Origin: Amycolatopsis pretoriensis
Lineage (GTDB): Bacteria > Actinomycetota > Actinomycetes > Mycobacteriales > Pseudonocardiaceae
Direction of reading: 5' to 3'
DNA: 64,000 bases
NCBI RefSeq assembly: GCF_900107925.1
Contig: NZ_FNUJ01000021.1
Location: 1 to 64,000 of the forward strand
Below the pieces are notes generated by a model. The model searched no databases, was not told the DNA's origin, and saw only the letters and a program-made list of their open reading frames with translations. Shown here in pieces: positions 24,439-34,400 of the stretch (position 1 is its first letter; each line of letters begins with the position of its first letter). The position numbers and the translations under genes were made by a program.

Positions 24439-25286
24439 CCGAGTTCGTCCTCGCACTGGCGGGCGCCGGAACGGGCCTGGGAATCACCCTCGCCGTCCTC
24501 GGCGTCTACGGCCGCGAGCCAGACGTCGTGCCGGCCTTCCGGCACGGTCGACGGTGGCTGCTGCTGCGTCGACGTGGCTCGGCGAAGTGGGGGCTGGCCT
24601 GCGGCACCGGCGCCGTCATTTGGCTGGTCAGCGGCTGGCCCGTCGCCGGAATCGCCATCGCGGCCGGCGGCGCGTTCCTGCCGTGGCTATTCGGTGCGGG
24701 CAAGGTCGCCGCGCAGCGGATCGAGCGACTCGAAGCGCTCGAGGACTGGCTACGCGGGCTCGCGGACGTCCTGCGCGCCGGAAACGCCGGCCTCGTCGGC
24801 GCCTTGCAGGGCTCGGCCACCGACGTTGCGCCCGCCATCCGCGCCGAGGTCACCACGCTGGGACAGCGACTGCGTACTTGGGACGTCGCCGACGCACTGC
24901 TGCAATTCGCCGACGACGTCGACGACCAAATCGGCGACGCCGCGGCGGCCGGCCTGTGTGTCGCCCATCGGCAGGGAACCGGCACCGCCGAGCTTCTGAC
25001 CACCCTGGCCCGGCAGATCGCCGCGGACGTCGCTGCTCGTCGTGACGCGGAGACCGAACGCGCCAGGCGGCGGTCCGCCGCGCGGATCCTGCTCGGCCTC
25101 TGGGCGGTGATGTTCGTCGGCTTCGCCGCCTTCGGTAGCGACAGCTACACCTCGGTCTACAGCTCCATCGGCGGCCAGCTGGTTCTCGCCCTGGTGCTAA
25201 GTGTCGTCGGCCTCGCGGTGGTGTGGTTGCGCTGGCTCGGTGTCGAGCCACCGGCGCCGCGCTTCCTTCGTCGGGAGTCGTCATGA
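24435..25286 (+). CDS. tadB: TadB-like inner membrane platform protein
   Basis: 283 residues of the T2SSF/GspF class: an N-terminal membrane helix, a cytosolic helical domain ('RIERLEALEDWLRGLADVLR', about 95-205), and two C-terminal helices ('ILLGLWAVMFVGFAAF', 'LVLALVLSVVGLAVVWL'). Together with TadC it should form the membrane platform turned by TadA. It overlaps tadA and tadC by 4 bases each. Confidence 0.88.
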   Translation: MTEFVLALAGAGTGLGITLAVLGVYGREPDVVPAFRHGRRWLLLRRRGSAKWGLACGTGAVIWLVSGWPVAGIAIAAGGAFLPWLFGAGKVAAQRIERLEALEDWLRGLADVLRAGNAGLVGALQGSATDVAPAIRAEVTTLGQRLRTWDVADALLQFADDVDDQIGDAAAAGLCVAHRQGTGTAELLTTLARQIAADVAARRDAETERARRRSAARILLGLWAVMFVGFAAFGSDSYTSVYSSIGGQLVLALVLSVVGLAVVWLRWLGVEPPAPRFLRRESS

Positions 25287-26134
25287 GCACTGAGGCTGTG
25301 TTGATCGTCCTGGCGATCGCTGCGGCGATCGGCGTGACGCTGATCGTGGCAGCGTTCGCCCCGACGCGACCGCGGCTCGCGGACGTGCTGCATGAGGCTC
25401 CGCGTGGTTCCGGTGGCCTGTTCGGTGCCGTCGTCGTGCGCGCCGACCGGTTGAAGCTGACGGCGAAGCCCGTTGACCTTGCGCTGGTCGGGCAGTCTCG
25501 GGAGTCGTTTGTTGTGCAGCGGATCGGCTTCCTGCTCGGCGGTGCGCTGTGGATCCCGGTCCTGACCACCGTGCTGGCGCTGATCGGCGCGGCGCCGCCG
25601 ATCGGGCTGACGGGTGCGGCGTCCGTGGGCTGCGCGGTCGTCGGCTGGCAGCTGCCGGTGGTGATGCTGAAGAGCGAGGTCAAGCGCACGCGAGCGGCGT
25701 TCGCCGGCGCGCTGGCCGCCTACTGCCGGCTGGTCGCGCTGGGGCGGCTCGGCGACCGCGGTCCAGTGGAGGCGCTGCGTTACCCGGCCACGCTCGGTAC
25801 CGGCTGGGCGTTCCGGCTGATCAAGCAGGCCATCGACGAAGCCGTGCTCCGCGGCCGGATGCCCTGGGCGGGCTTCGCCGAGCTGGCCGAGGAAACCGGC
25901 GTCCGTGAGCTGAAGGACATCGGGCACATCATCGCCAGCGCGGGCCAGGACGGCGCCAGCATCGTCGACACCCTCCGCGCCAAGGCCGCCGCACTGGACG
26001 AGAAGCAGCTCGCGGACCGCAAGACCGGCTCGTCGGTCCGCTCGGACCGCATGGACATGCCAATTGCCCTGCTCGGTCTCGCGTTCATCGCTTTCCTCGC
26101 GTTTCCCGGGCTCTACCTGATGCTTCACACCTGA
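25283..26134 (+). CDS. tadC: TadC-like inner membrane platform protein
   Basis: 283 residues: N-terminal helix, a pair of helices around 85-125, the T2SSF domain ('AAYCRLVALGRLGDRGPVEA', 'MPWAGFAELAEETGVRELKD', 'IIASAGQDGASIVDTLRAKA') and a final helix ('IALLGLAFIAFLAFPGLYLM'). It is the second half of the TadB/TadC pair. Twelve bases separate it from the pilin-like gene. Confidence 0.88.
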   Translation: MSTEAVLIVLAIAAAIGVTLIVAAFAPTRPRLADVLHEAPRGSGGLFGAVVVRADRLKLTAKPVDLALVGQSRESFVVQRIGFLLGGALWIPVLTTVLALIGAAPPIGLTGAASVGCAVVGWQLPVVMLKSEVKRTRAAFAGALAAYCRLVALGRLGDRGPVEALRYPATLGTGWAFRLIKQAIDEAVLRGRMPWAGFAELAEETGVRELKDIGHIIASAGQDGASIVDTLRAKAAALDEKQLADRKTGSSVRSDRMDMPIALLGLAFIAFLAFPGLYLMLHT

Positions 26135-26146
26135 GAGGAGAAGATC

Positions 26147-26341
26147 ATGCTCGGCAAGATCACGGTCTGGTGGCTCTACCTCCAGACGCGCCTGGGCCAA
26201 TTCGCCGACGAGGGCGAGCGCGGCGACGAGAACATCACCAAAGCCTTCTACGCCGCACTCGGGATCACCGTCGCGACGCTGATCGGCGCCGGGATCACGG
26301 CGTTCGTCAACGGCAAACTCCCGCTGATCGGCGGCCACTGA
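26147..26341 (+). CDS. Flp-type pilin or pseudopilin candidate
   Basis: 64 residues with a strong ribosome site (GAGAGGAGAAGATC). A charged N-terminus ending 'EGERGDENITKAFY' is followed by a single hydrophobic helix ('AALGITVATLIGAGITAFVN'). Position, size and helix fit a Flp pilin processed by the prepilin peptidase. The classic G/x4-E-F/Y cleavage motif is not exact, so it could be a related small subunit. It ends one base into the next gene. Confidence 0.65.
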   Translation: MLGKITVWWLYLQTRLGQFADEGERGDENITKAFYAALGITVATLIGAGITAFVNGKLPLIGGH

Positions 26342-26712
26342 TGCTGCCCGGCGAACGCGGCGACGACAACGTCGCCGCGGCAGTCATCTTCAGCGCGATC
26401 CTGCTGGTTGCCTGGGCGATCCTCCAGGTAGCCGTCGTCCTGCTTGGCCGCGGTGTCGCGCTCGAAGCCGCACGCGATGGCGTCCACGCGGCCCGGCTAC
26501 CGCCGGTGGACACCACAGCGGCCGCCTCGTCCGCGACTGCCTACGTCGCCCGGGCCACGGGCCCATGGCTGAACAACGTCGCCGCGCACGCCGGAACCGA
26601 CGGTCGGAACGTCACCGTGACTGTTAGCGGTGAAGCCGTCTCGCTGGTGCCGCTCGCGCAGTTCCCGATCAGCCAGACCTCAGCCGGCCCGATCGAAGAG
26701 CTACGTCCGTGA
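26341..26712 (+). CDS. TadE-like pseudopilin
   Basis: 123 residues beginning 'MLPGERGDDNVAAAVIFSAI', the G-E-R-G-D start typical of TadE/TadF/TadG-type minor pilins of actinobacteria. One membrane helix (about 13-36) is followed by a soluble extracytoplasmic domain. The ATG overlaps the stop of the pilin gene by one base and its end overlaps the next gene by 4. Confidence 0.75.
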   Translation: MLPGERGDDNVAAAVIFSAILLVAWAILQVAVVLLGRGVALEAARDGVHAARLPPVDTTAAASSATAYVARATGPWLNNVAAHAGTDGRNVTVTVSGEAVSLVPLAQFPISQTSAGPIEELRP

Positions 26713-27128
26713 AGCCGTCCGAGCGAGGTGACATCACGCTCGAAGCGGTGGTGGGCGTGATCGCGCTCTTCCTTCTCCTCGGGCTCGGCCTCGCTGGCGA
26801 GCGCCTGCTTGTTGCCGACGCGGCCATCGACGAGGCTGCACGCTCGGCCGCGCGAGCGGCGTCGATCGCCCACGACGGCCGGACCGCCGCGCTCACGGCG
26901 GATCACCGCGCCCGGGCGGTCCTCGCCGATCAGCAGCTCACGTGCAGCAGCCTGGATGTGAACGTGGACGCCCGCGACTTCACCAAGTCGCTCGGTGAGA
27001 CGGGGTACGTCGTCGCGACCGTGACGTGCGTAGTACCGCTAGCCGACTTGGTCCCGGGGATCGGCGGCTCGAGGACGCTGCGGTCGGAGTTCCGCTCACC
27101 CATCGACCGGTACGGAGCCCGATCATGA
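26709..27128 (+). CDS. TadE/TadF-like pseudopilin
   Basis: 139 residues beginning 'MKPSERGDITLEAVVGVIAL': an E-R-G-D-x4-E motif directly before the membrane helix (about 11-32), the processing pattern of TadE-family pseudopilins. The extracytoplasmic part has two cysteines (CSS, TCVV) that may pair. GTG start, overlapping its neighbours by 4 bases on both sides. Confidence 0.8.
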   Translation: MKPSERGDITLEAVVGVIALFLLLGLGLAGERLLVADAAIDEAARSAARAASIAHDGRTAALTADHRARAVLADQQLTCSSLDVNVDARDFTKSLGETGYVVATVTCVVPLADLVPGIGGSRTLRSEFRSPIDRYGARS

Positions 27129-27529
27129 GGTCGCTGCGCGGGGAACGCGGCTCGACTTCGGTGCTGATCCTCGGGCTGAGCATCGCCGTGCTGGTCGGCG
27201 TCGGGTTCGCTGTGGACGGCACCCGCAAGGGGCTGGCGTACTCACAGGCGACGTCGATCGCGGAGGAAGCGGCGCGTGCGGGCGGGCAAGCCCTGCGGGC
27301 CCGCGCGCTGGCGACGGGCGCCGACGCGGACGTGGATCCGCAACTGGCGGTGGTCGAGGCGCAGCGCTACCTGACCGTGTCCGGCGCCGACGGGACGGCG
27401 CACTGGGACGGTGAGCGTCTCGTCGTCGAGACCACGATCACCCGGACGACCGTCTTCCTCGGCTCCGTCGGCATTGCCGAGTTCACCGTGCACGGCAGCG
27501 GTACGGCGGCCGTGGTCTCTCGGGGATAG
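27125..27529 (+). CDS. TadG-like (Tad domain) pilus protein
   Basis: 134 residues beginning 'MRSLRGERGSTSVLILGLSI', with the E-R-G-S leader and a membrane helix (about 11-29). Then 'DGTRKGLAYSQATSIAEEAA RAGGQALR' (broken here for length), typical of putative Flp-pilus-assembly Tad/TadG N-domains in actinobacteria. It lacks the long von Willebrand domain of full TadG. Ten bases before the LysM-BTAD gene. Confidence 0.75.
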   Translation: MRSLRGERGSTSVLILGLSIAVLVGVGFAVDGTRKGLAYSQATSIAEEAARAGGQALRARALATGADADVDPQLAVVEAQRYLTVSGADGTAHWDGERLVVETTITRTTVFLGSVGIAEFTVHGSGTAAVVSRG

Positions 27530-27539
27530 GAGAAGTGCG

Positions 27540-30245
27540 ATGCGCACGACGGCTTTGCGGGCTCCGGCCGCCTTGGCGGTCCTGCTGGCGATCATCACGG
27601 TGCCGCCGGTGGCTTTGTGGCACTTCCGATCGGTGTACTTGCCCGACCACGTGCCGAACGTCGCAGAAGCTCTTGCCTGGTTGACGACTGAGGACAACGG
27701 CCGGCTGTTCTTGCTGCTGTTGGTCGGCGCCGGTTTCGTAGCCTGGCTGCAACTGGTCGTGGCGATCGCGCTGGAGTTGTTCGCCCGCGTCCACGGCGCG
27801 ACCGTTCCGCACCTACCCGGTTTCGGGTGGGCTCAGCGCATAGCCACCGCACTGCTGCTCGTCGTGCTGACCGGCACAGCGGCCGAAGCAGCGGAGCCGG
27901 CCGGGGACCAACCCCAGCCCACGCACGTGGTCGTCCCTGGCGACAGCTTGACGAAGATTGCCGCCGACGAGCTCGGCAGCTCCACGCGGTACCGCGAAGT
28001 CTTCGATCTCAACCACGGTCGTCGCCAACCGGATGGTCGTTCCCTCCAAGACCCGAGCCGGCTCCGACCCGGGTGGATCCTGCAGCTGCCCCACGACTCC
28101 GACTGCCGGGAGATCGTCGTGCGCCCGGGCCAGACGCTTTCCCAAATCGCTCGGGAGCAGCTCGGTGACGCCGGGCGTTACCGCGAGATCTTCGACCTCA
28201 ACCGCGGCCGGCCACAGCCGTCGGGCCGGCCGCTCGAAGACGTCGACAGCATCCATCCCGGCGACATCCTCCGGCTTCCGACGCTGCCGAAGCAGCACGG
28301 CGGCGGCGGAGCCGTGGCTGCGAACCCGCACCTGGCCGCTCTGACCTCATGCGAGCCTGCTGGACCTCCACCCGCAGTGGGGTCCCAACCGGCGAAACCC
28401 CCCTTGCCGCCGCACGGACACACGCCAGCGACTGAACGCCCTTCACCGCGCGAATCGTCGACGGCCGACGACTCGACGTCGTTCGTGGTCGGCGGCATCG
28501 GAGGCCTGCTGGCCGCAGGGCTCTTGACTGCCTTCGCCGTCCGGCGGCGCCAGGCGCGCCAGCGGCGTCGGCCCGGCCACCGTATCCGTGTCCCGAAGCA
28601 GGGGACCATCGAACGGGAGCTCCACGCTGTCGAGGTGCCGGCAACGGTCGAGGTTCTGGATCGCGCGCTGCGGACGCTGTCCCGTGCGGCTCGCGACACC
28701 GATGTCGCGTTGCCGGCGTTGCGGGCTGTCAAACTGGGCTCGCATGGCCTTGAGCTCCGCTTGACCGATGCCTGCGAACCGATCGCCCCCTTCACCGCCG
28801 CCACTTCCAGCGAGTGGACACTTTCCGCCGAGGCCGAGCTCGAGGCGACGGCGGGCCCGGCTCCTTACCCGACCTTGGTGTCCTTGGGACACATCGGCGG
28901 GGGTGACCTTGTGCTGATCGACCTGCGGCAAGCGGGGGTCGTGACCCTCAAAGGAGACAGGGCGGCGGCCGAAGCGGTCCTGCTCGCTCTGGCGTGGGAC
29001 CTGGCCGTCGCGCCCTGGGCGGAGCGGACGGTCCTGACGCTCGTGAGCTTCGGGGAAAGCTCGGCGGCGGTCCGGCCGGACCGGTTTCGCTACTTCGAGA
29101 ACTGGGACGATGCGCTGCACCAGGACTTCGCGTCCGAGGCGACCCACGTGCTGCTGGCGGCCGCCCCGCCCGGCGCCGAGCACGTCCGCCGGTCGACGGA
29201 ACTCTTGGACGGGGCTTGTGCCGTCGATCTCGCGGCCGTGGTGACAGTGGACGGCGATGGCCTGTCGCCGGTCGGTGCCTGGCGGCTGGAGATCGGTGCG
29301 TCCAGCACCTTCGTGGCTGCATGGGGCGAAGAAGTCGAGCTGCAAAAGCTGACGCCGAGCCAGGTGGAGGAGCTGGTCGTGGCACTCGCCTCTGCGGACG
29401 ACCCCGTCCAGGTGCCGGTGGAGTCCTATCGGAACGTCCCGCCCGAGGAAACCGGTGTACCCGAGCCACTGCGCCCGCTCGAACCGGCGGTGCAGCTTCC
29501 GCCGAGGCCTGCCTTGCAGGTGCTCGGGCCCGTCCGGCTGACCGGGGCGGATCCGGGCAAGGTGGAGGCCAAAAAGCTCAACCGGCTGGTCGAACTCGCC
29601 GCCTTCCTGGCGTTACACCCGGGCGCGACGGCCGACGAGATCTCACTCCGGCTGGGAACCGATGCGCAGCCATGGTCGGCGGCGACCCGGCAGGGCTACA
29701 TCTCGCGGCTGCGGACCTGGCTCGGTCGTGACGCGACCGGAAACCCCTACGTGCCGAACGTCGACGCCCGGCACGGCGGCTACCGCATGTCCGAGTCGTT
29801 CGGCTGCGACTGGAGCGTGTTTCAGGACCTGGCCCTCCGCGGGCTCGCACGACCGGAGGTGTCGGTCCCTGACCTCCAACAGGCTCTCGACCTCGTCCAC
29901 GGCACCCCGTTCGGCAACGTCCCCGCCGGCAGGTACGCGTGGAGTTCCTGGCTCCAGCGGGAGATGACCGACTCGATCGTCGACGTGGCGCACACGCTGG
30001 CCGACGCCTACCAGAAAGCCGGTGACCTGCCGGCCGCGCGCCGAGCCGCGATGCGCGGTCTGCAAGCCGAACCGGTGAGCGAGATCCTCTACCGCGACTT
30101 GCTCCGGACCGAGTACCGCGCCGGAAACCTCGCCGCCGTCCGGGAGACGGCGGACAAGCTCTCCGCGTTGGCCGCGTCGCTCGAGTTGGAACTGGACGAG
30201 GAGACCAGTGCGTTGGTGGCCTCACTGTTGTCCGGCCGGAAGTAG
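27540..30245 (+). CDS. Membrane LysM-BTAD domain protein of the Tad locus
   Basis: 901 residues from the ATG at 27540 (AGGAGAAG upstream). Three N-terminal membrane helices (about 10-120). Two LysM repeats, 'THVVVPGDSLTKIAADELGS' (about 127) and 'IVVRPGQTLSQIAREQLGDA' (about 191). A proline-rich linker and another membrane helix (about 318-335). A middle domain of about 300 residues, then a winged-helix plus BTAD module (about 657-900; 'LQVLGPVRLTG', 'FLALHPGATADEISLRLG', 'YQKAGDLPAARRAAMRGLQA'). BTAD is usually found in SARP DNA-binding regulators. Coupling it to peptidoglycan-binding LysM in one membrane protein suggests a link between wall contact and pilus gene control. Confidence 0.85.
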   Translation: MRTTALRAPAALAVLLAIITVPPVALWHFRSVYLPDHVPNVAEALAWLTTEDNGRLFLLLLVGAGFVAWLQLVVAIALELFARVHGATVPHLPGFGWAQRIATALLLVVLTGTAAEAAEPAGDQPQPTHVVVPGDSLTKIAADELGSSTRYREVFDLNHGRRQPDGRSLQDPSRLRPGWILQLPHDSDCREIVVRPGQTLSQIAREQLGDAGRYREIFDLNRGRPQPSGRPLEDVDSIHPGDILRLPTLPKQHGGGGAVAANPHLAALTSCEPAGPPPAVGSQPAKPPLPPHGHTPATERPSPRESSTADDSTSFVVGGIGGLLAAGLLTAFAVRRRQARQRRRPGHRIRVPKQGTIERELHAVEVPATVEVLDRALRTLSRAARDTDVALPALRAVKLGSHGLELRLTDACEPIAPFTAATSSEWTLSAEAELEATAGPAPYPTLVSLGHIGGGDLVLIDLRQAGVVTLKGDRAAAEAVLLALAWDLAVAPWAERTVLTLVSFGESSAAVRPDRFRYFENWDDALHQDFASEATHVLLAAAPPGAEHVRRSTELLDGACAVDLAAVVTVDGDGLSPVGAWRLEIGASSTFVAAWGEEVELQKLTPSQVEELVVALASADDPVQVPVESYRNVPPEETGVPEPLRPLEPAVQLPPRPALQVLGPVRLTGADPGKVEAKKLNRLVELAAFLALHPGATADEISLRLGTDAQPWSAATRQGYISRLRTWLGRDATGNPYVPNVDARHGGYRMSESFGCDWSVFQDLALRGLARPEVSVPDLQQALDLVHGTPFGNVPAGRYAWSSWLQREMTDSIVDVAHTLADAYQKAGDLPAARRAAMRGLQAEPVSEILYRDLLRTEYRAGNLAAVRETADKLSALAASLELELDEETSALVASLLSGRK

Positions 30246-30290
30246 GCACTCGTTACGCCGCCTGGGTTTATGCTTCCGCGGATCGAACAA

Positions 30291-30319
30291 TTGATCGACT
30301 TCCAAAGGTGTCCTATATG
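30291..30319 (+). promoter_or_regulatory. Candidate vegetative promoter upstream of hupB
   Basis: TTGATC (30291-30296), 17 bases, TATATG (30314-30319), a fair match to a housekeeping -35/-10. It is the only AT-rich promoter-like pair in the 292-base gap before hupB. It would give a leader of more than 200 bases, so another promoter closer to the gene may exist. Confidence 0.4.
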
Positions 30320-30537
30320 GACGACTCGCCTCTGTGTTCTGCGAATCCGCTGGTCAAAGGCTTTTTTTGGATGGCGTGCCACTGTGTCGGCTTCGACGTG
30401 TCGGTGGCTAGCTGAGACTTCCTTGGCGGCACAACAGAGTTGGTGATCACCTTGGTTGGATTTTCGGGCACATGGGGATTACTCTGTGCGACGTCGGCCG
30501 ATGGGCCTGACGGCTAGTTCCACTTTGGAGGACTGGA

Positions 30538-31200
30538 ATGACGAACAAGGCCCAGCTGATCGAGGCGCTGTCGGAGCGTCTGGGCGATGACAAGAAGGTG
30601 GCTGCGCAGGCCGTCGACGGTCTGGTGGACATCATCATCCGGACGGTCAACAAGGGCGAGAAGGTCAACATCACCGGCTTCGGTGTCTTCGAGAAGCGCG
30701 CCCGCGCCGCTCGGACCGCGCGCAACCCGCGTACCGGTGAGGCCGTGAAGGTCAAGAAGACCAACGTGCCCGCCTTCCGCGCCGGCACGACGTTCAAGGA
30801 CGTCATCTCCGGTTCGAAGAAGCTGCCGAAGGCCACCCCGGTCAAGCGCGCCACCGCCACGGCGACCCGCGCCACCGCCACGAAGACCGCGGCTGCCGCG
30901 GCTCCGGCCAAGGCGACGACCGCCCGCACGACCCGCGCCGCTGCCGCGAAGCCGGCCACGACCACGCGGACCCGCGCCACCGCGGCGAAGCCGGCCGCGA
31001 AGGCCACCGCCGCCAAGGCGGCCCCGAAGACCGCGGCGGCGAAGACCACCGCGGCCAAGGCCACCACGGCGAAGGCGACCACGACGCGCGCGAAGGTCGC
31101 CGCCAAGCCGGCCGCTGCCGCGAAGACCGCGACCGCGGCGAAGAAGCCGGCTGCCGCCAAGGCCCCGGCCAAGCGCACCTCGGCTGCCAAGAAGAAGTAA
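30538..31200 (+). CDS. hupB: HU-family nucleoid protein with H1-like tail
   Basis: 220 residues; start MTNKAQLIEALSERLGDDKK, with GGAGG 6 bases upstream. Residues 1-95 are a complete HU domain with the DNA-binding arm signature 'GFGVFEKRARAARTARNPRT' and 'VPAFRAGTTFKD'. Residues 96-220 are an Ala/Lys/Thr-rich tail made of short repeats (AAKPA, TTARTT, KAT), like mycobacterial HupB and eukaryotic histone H1. It compacts DNA and can be regulated by lysine modification of the tail. Monocistronic, with its own terminator. Confidence 0.96.
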   Translation: MTNKAQLIEALSERLGDDKKVAAQAVDGLVDIIIRTVNKGEKVNITGFGVFEKRARAARTARNPRTGEAVKVKKTNVPAFRAGTTFKDVISGSKKLPKATPVKRATATATRATATKTAAAAAPAKATTARTTRAAAAKPATTTRTRATAAKPAAKATAAKAAPKTAAAKTTAAKATTAKATTTRAKVAAKPAAAAKTATAAKKPAAAKAPAKRTSAAKKK

Positions 31201-31215
31201 CCCTGGTTCCACTTT

Positions 31216-31253
31216 CCGGAAGGGTTCGCACACATCTGCGCGAGCCCTTCCGG
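31216..31253 (+). terminator. Rho-independent-type terminator of hupB
   Basis: A 14-bp stem (CCGGAAGGGTTCGC at 31216-31229 pairing with GCGAGCCCTTCCGG at 31240-31253, one T-G wobble) and a 10-base loop, 15 bases after the hupB stop. There is no long T run, which is common in high-GC actinobacteria. The about 225 bases between it and the end of sbcC hold nothing else I can see. Confidence 0.8.
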
Positions 31254-31480
31254 CGTTCCGGCACCCCGGTCCCGTCCGCCGTGCTTTCGCCGACGGCGCC
31301 CGCCGATGAAGACCCCGAATGCCGCTACGTCCGAGTCCGCACTCGCGAATCGCCGCTTCGGGAAGCGTGAGGTTGGCTGGTCGACGACAGGGTCGGCCTG
31401 AATTCCGCATTATCAGGACGTACCCGAAGCCTAGAGTGCCATTTGCATGACCGCTTGTCCTCGGAAGGCATTCGGCCCGG

Positions 31481-34400
31481 CTAGGTCAAGAGTCCTGCCG
31501 TCATTTCGTCGGTGATGAGCTGGTCTCGTTCGTCTGCGCTGAGCCAGTGGGCACGGCTACCGCCCGGTTTCTTGGTGACCAGGAGTACGTTGTCGAAGTT
31601 CTCCGCGACGTCGCGCATGTGGCTGATGACGGTCACCAGCCGGCCGTCCCGTGCTTGGCGGGTGAGTGCCTCGAGCGCTTCGCTCAGTACGTTGGAGTCC
31701 AGCGAACCGAACCCTTCGTCGAGGAACAGCGCTTCGACTCTTCCACCGCCTCGCGACGTGAGCTCGACGAGTGCGAGCGCCAGTGCGAGGCTGGCGAGGA
31801 ACGTCTCGCCACCGGACAGGGTCCTGACGTCGCGGGGCTGACCGGTGTGGCCGTCCACGATGCGGAAGTCATTCGAGAAGGCGAACCGTTCCTTGGTCAC
31901 CGACCGTAGACGTTCCGACGCCAACCCCAGAAGGGCACGCTGGCGGCGCTTGACGACTGCGGCCGGGAACTTTCCGTCCGCGAGCAAGCCGGCGAGTTCC
32001 CGCAAGCTTTGAACCACGGGTTGGGTGGCCGAGATGCGGGCGTCCAGTTCCGCGCAGATCGGCTCTTGAGCGACGGCTTCGGCGCGGTCTCGTTGGGCTT
32101 GACGCACGTCGGTCCGGGTATCGGTGAGCCGGTGTTCGAGTTCTGATTCATCGGTGATGCCAACCCCGGCCAGCTTGGCGTCTGCGTCATTCCGCGCCGT
32201 GCTTGCGTTCTGTTCCAGCACTTGTGCTTCCCGCAGGCAACGCTGGACAAGCCCCTCGACAGTACCAAGGACGTCGAGCGCCCATCGGGCGTCTGTGGTG
32301 ATCGAGAGCGGTGTCGGGCGTTGAGCGGCTGCGGCCAGGCCGGTCATTTCGGCCGGTCCGATGGTCCGGTCGGCGATGCTCTGGACCAGGCGCCCGAGTT
32401 CCGCGACTGGCAGTTCGACCGACGCCCTGCGGTCTTCGGCGAGCTTCTTGCTCTGTCGGCGTAAGCTCTTGATCACTTTCTGCACACCATCAAGCTTGGC
32501 CTTGATGCTGTTCAGTTCGTCCAGCCGCTGCTGCGCCTTCTTCGTCCCGCGCTCGATCGCCTCCGCGGTCGGCTCGGCGTGGAGCCGATACTGGTCGGGA
32601 ACGACCTCGTACGTTGCCAAGACTTGGCCCCTGCGACGCTCAAGGGCGAGCGTCAGCTTCACAAGATTCTCAGAGCGTTTTGCAAGAGCTTCCTTATCGT
32701 GGCGCAATCTTGCCTTGCCTTCGGTCATCGCGTCGTGTGCCGCCTTCGCTTCGGCTTCGACCTGTTCCAAGGTGACCGCCGTCTGTTCGGCCCCTGAACG
32801 AACCTCAGCGAGGATCGATTCTTCATCCTGCTCGAGGAGGAAGTCTCCGAGTGCTGCTGCGGCAGCGCTATAGGTTTCGTCGCGCTCTGAGTTGGCCGTC
32901 TTAGCCGCCTTCACCGCCTCCTCGAACCGATTTCGCACTGTCTCGTTTGCCACCTCGGCCCTGGTGAGCGCAGTGTGTGCAGTGCCGGCTCGCTTCTCTG
33001 CTTTGGTCAAGTTCCTCGCGGCTTGAGTCGTCTCCGCGGTGGCGGGTGCGACGAAATCACCCGGCAGCGGGCGCACACAGATCGGGCACGGTTCCCCTGC
33101 CTTGCTGACGGCGGCTGCGTGCGCGGCCGAGTTCGCCCGCCGCATGGCCTCGAGGTACTTGCGAGCTTCCTTGACTGCGTCGTCAGCGTGCGAAAACGCG
33201 AGACTTGCGTCGTTGAAGTCGGTCTTGCGGTCGTTCAGGTCCTTCTGGATCTCGCCTACTGACGCCGCCGAGGTCTTCGCCGTTCGAGCAGCCTGCCGGG
33301 CGTCGGCGAGCAGAGTGCGGCACCGCTCCAGTTCGCTCACCGCGTTGGTGTGGACCGTTTTCGCCTTCTCCACCTCGGCTTCGGAGTCTTCGGCTTTGGT
33401 GACGAGCAGGACGTGATCCCGTTCGCGATCGACCAAGGCGGCCTGCTCGACGCCGATGGCCGATTTTTCTTCCTCGATGTCGCGCCGCTGTGTCTCGAGT
33501 TCCGCGAGCTGGTTCGGCAATAGCTTGAAGGTGGTCAGAGCTTCCGTGACGCCGGCGATCCCGGTACCGGCCAAGTCCGCGGCGGTCAGGGTCGCATTCA
33601 GGCGTTCGGCGTCGTCGTCAGCGTCCTCGAGCTGCTTGCCCACAGTGGCGGTTTCGTCGGTGAGCCGGCTGTCGAGGCCGGCAAGATCGTGGTATCGCCG
33701 CTCGATGTCGTCGGGCAACCTGTTCATCAACCGCGAGGCCGCGGTGCGATGCTCCTTGGCCTTCCTGGCAGCGTTGTCGCCGGCTGTTCGTGCCTCCCTG
33801 ACAGTGCGTTGCAGCTGTTCGAGGGCAGTGACCTGTTGGGCAGCGGCCGAACGCCGTGCCTCAGCGTCGACGATGCTGTTTGCCGGATCGTCGAGCAACA
33901 GACCGCGGCGGTGCTTCAAGTCCTGCAGGAGCGGCTCAAGCCGCTCCCGGGTCGTGACGGCTTGCTGCCGGACCTCCGCGAGCTGGTCGAGGCCCAGAAC
34001 GTTCTTCAGGATCGCCGTGCGATCCGTGTCCTTGGCTTGCAGCAGCTCTTGGAACCTGCCTTGGGGCAGTACCACGGCTTTGAGGAAGGCCTGGTGGTCG
34101 AGGCCGACGAGCTTCTGAACCGCGTCTCCCACGGCGCGGGATCCCTCGACGAGGGAACCGTCGGTGACGCCCTCGAGCCGGTGGACCGAGGGCGGGGAGC
34201 CACCGGCCGAGGTCGTCCGGGTGACCTTCCAGACCTTGTTCCGGGCTTGGAACGTCAGCTCGGCCCGAGCGGTGCCGTCACCGCCGTCGGCGATCAGGCC
34301 TTTGCTGCTCCGGTTGTCCCAGGTGCAGCCGCCGTAGAGGGCGAAGCTCAGTGCTTCGAGGATCGACGACTTTCCCGCGCCGGTGTCGCCCACGATCGCC

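Noticed and set aside
30538..31200. Minus-strand frames over hupB that read as Ala/Gly-rich proteins
   Set aside because: They are products of the repetitive Lys/Ala codons of the hupB tail on the other strand.
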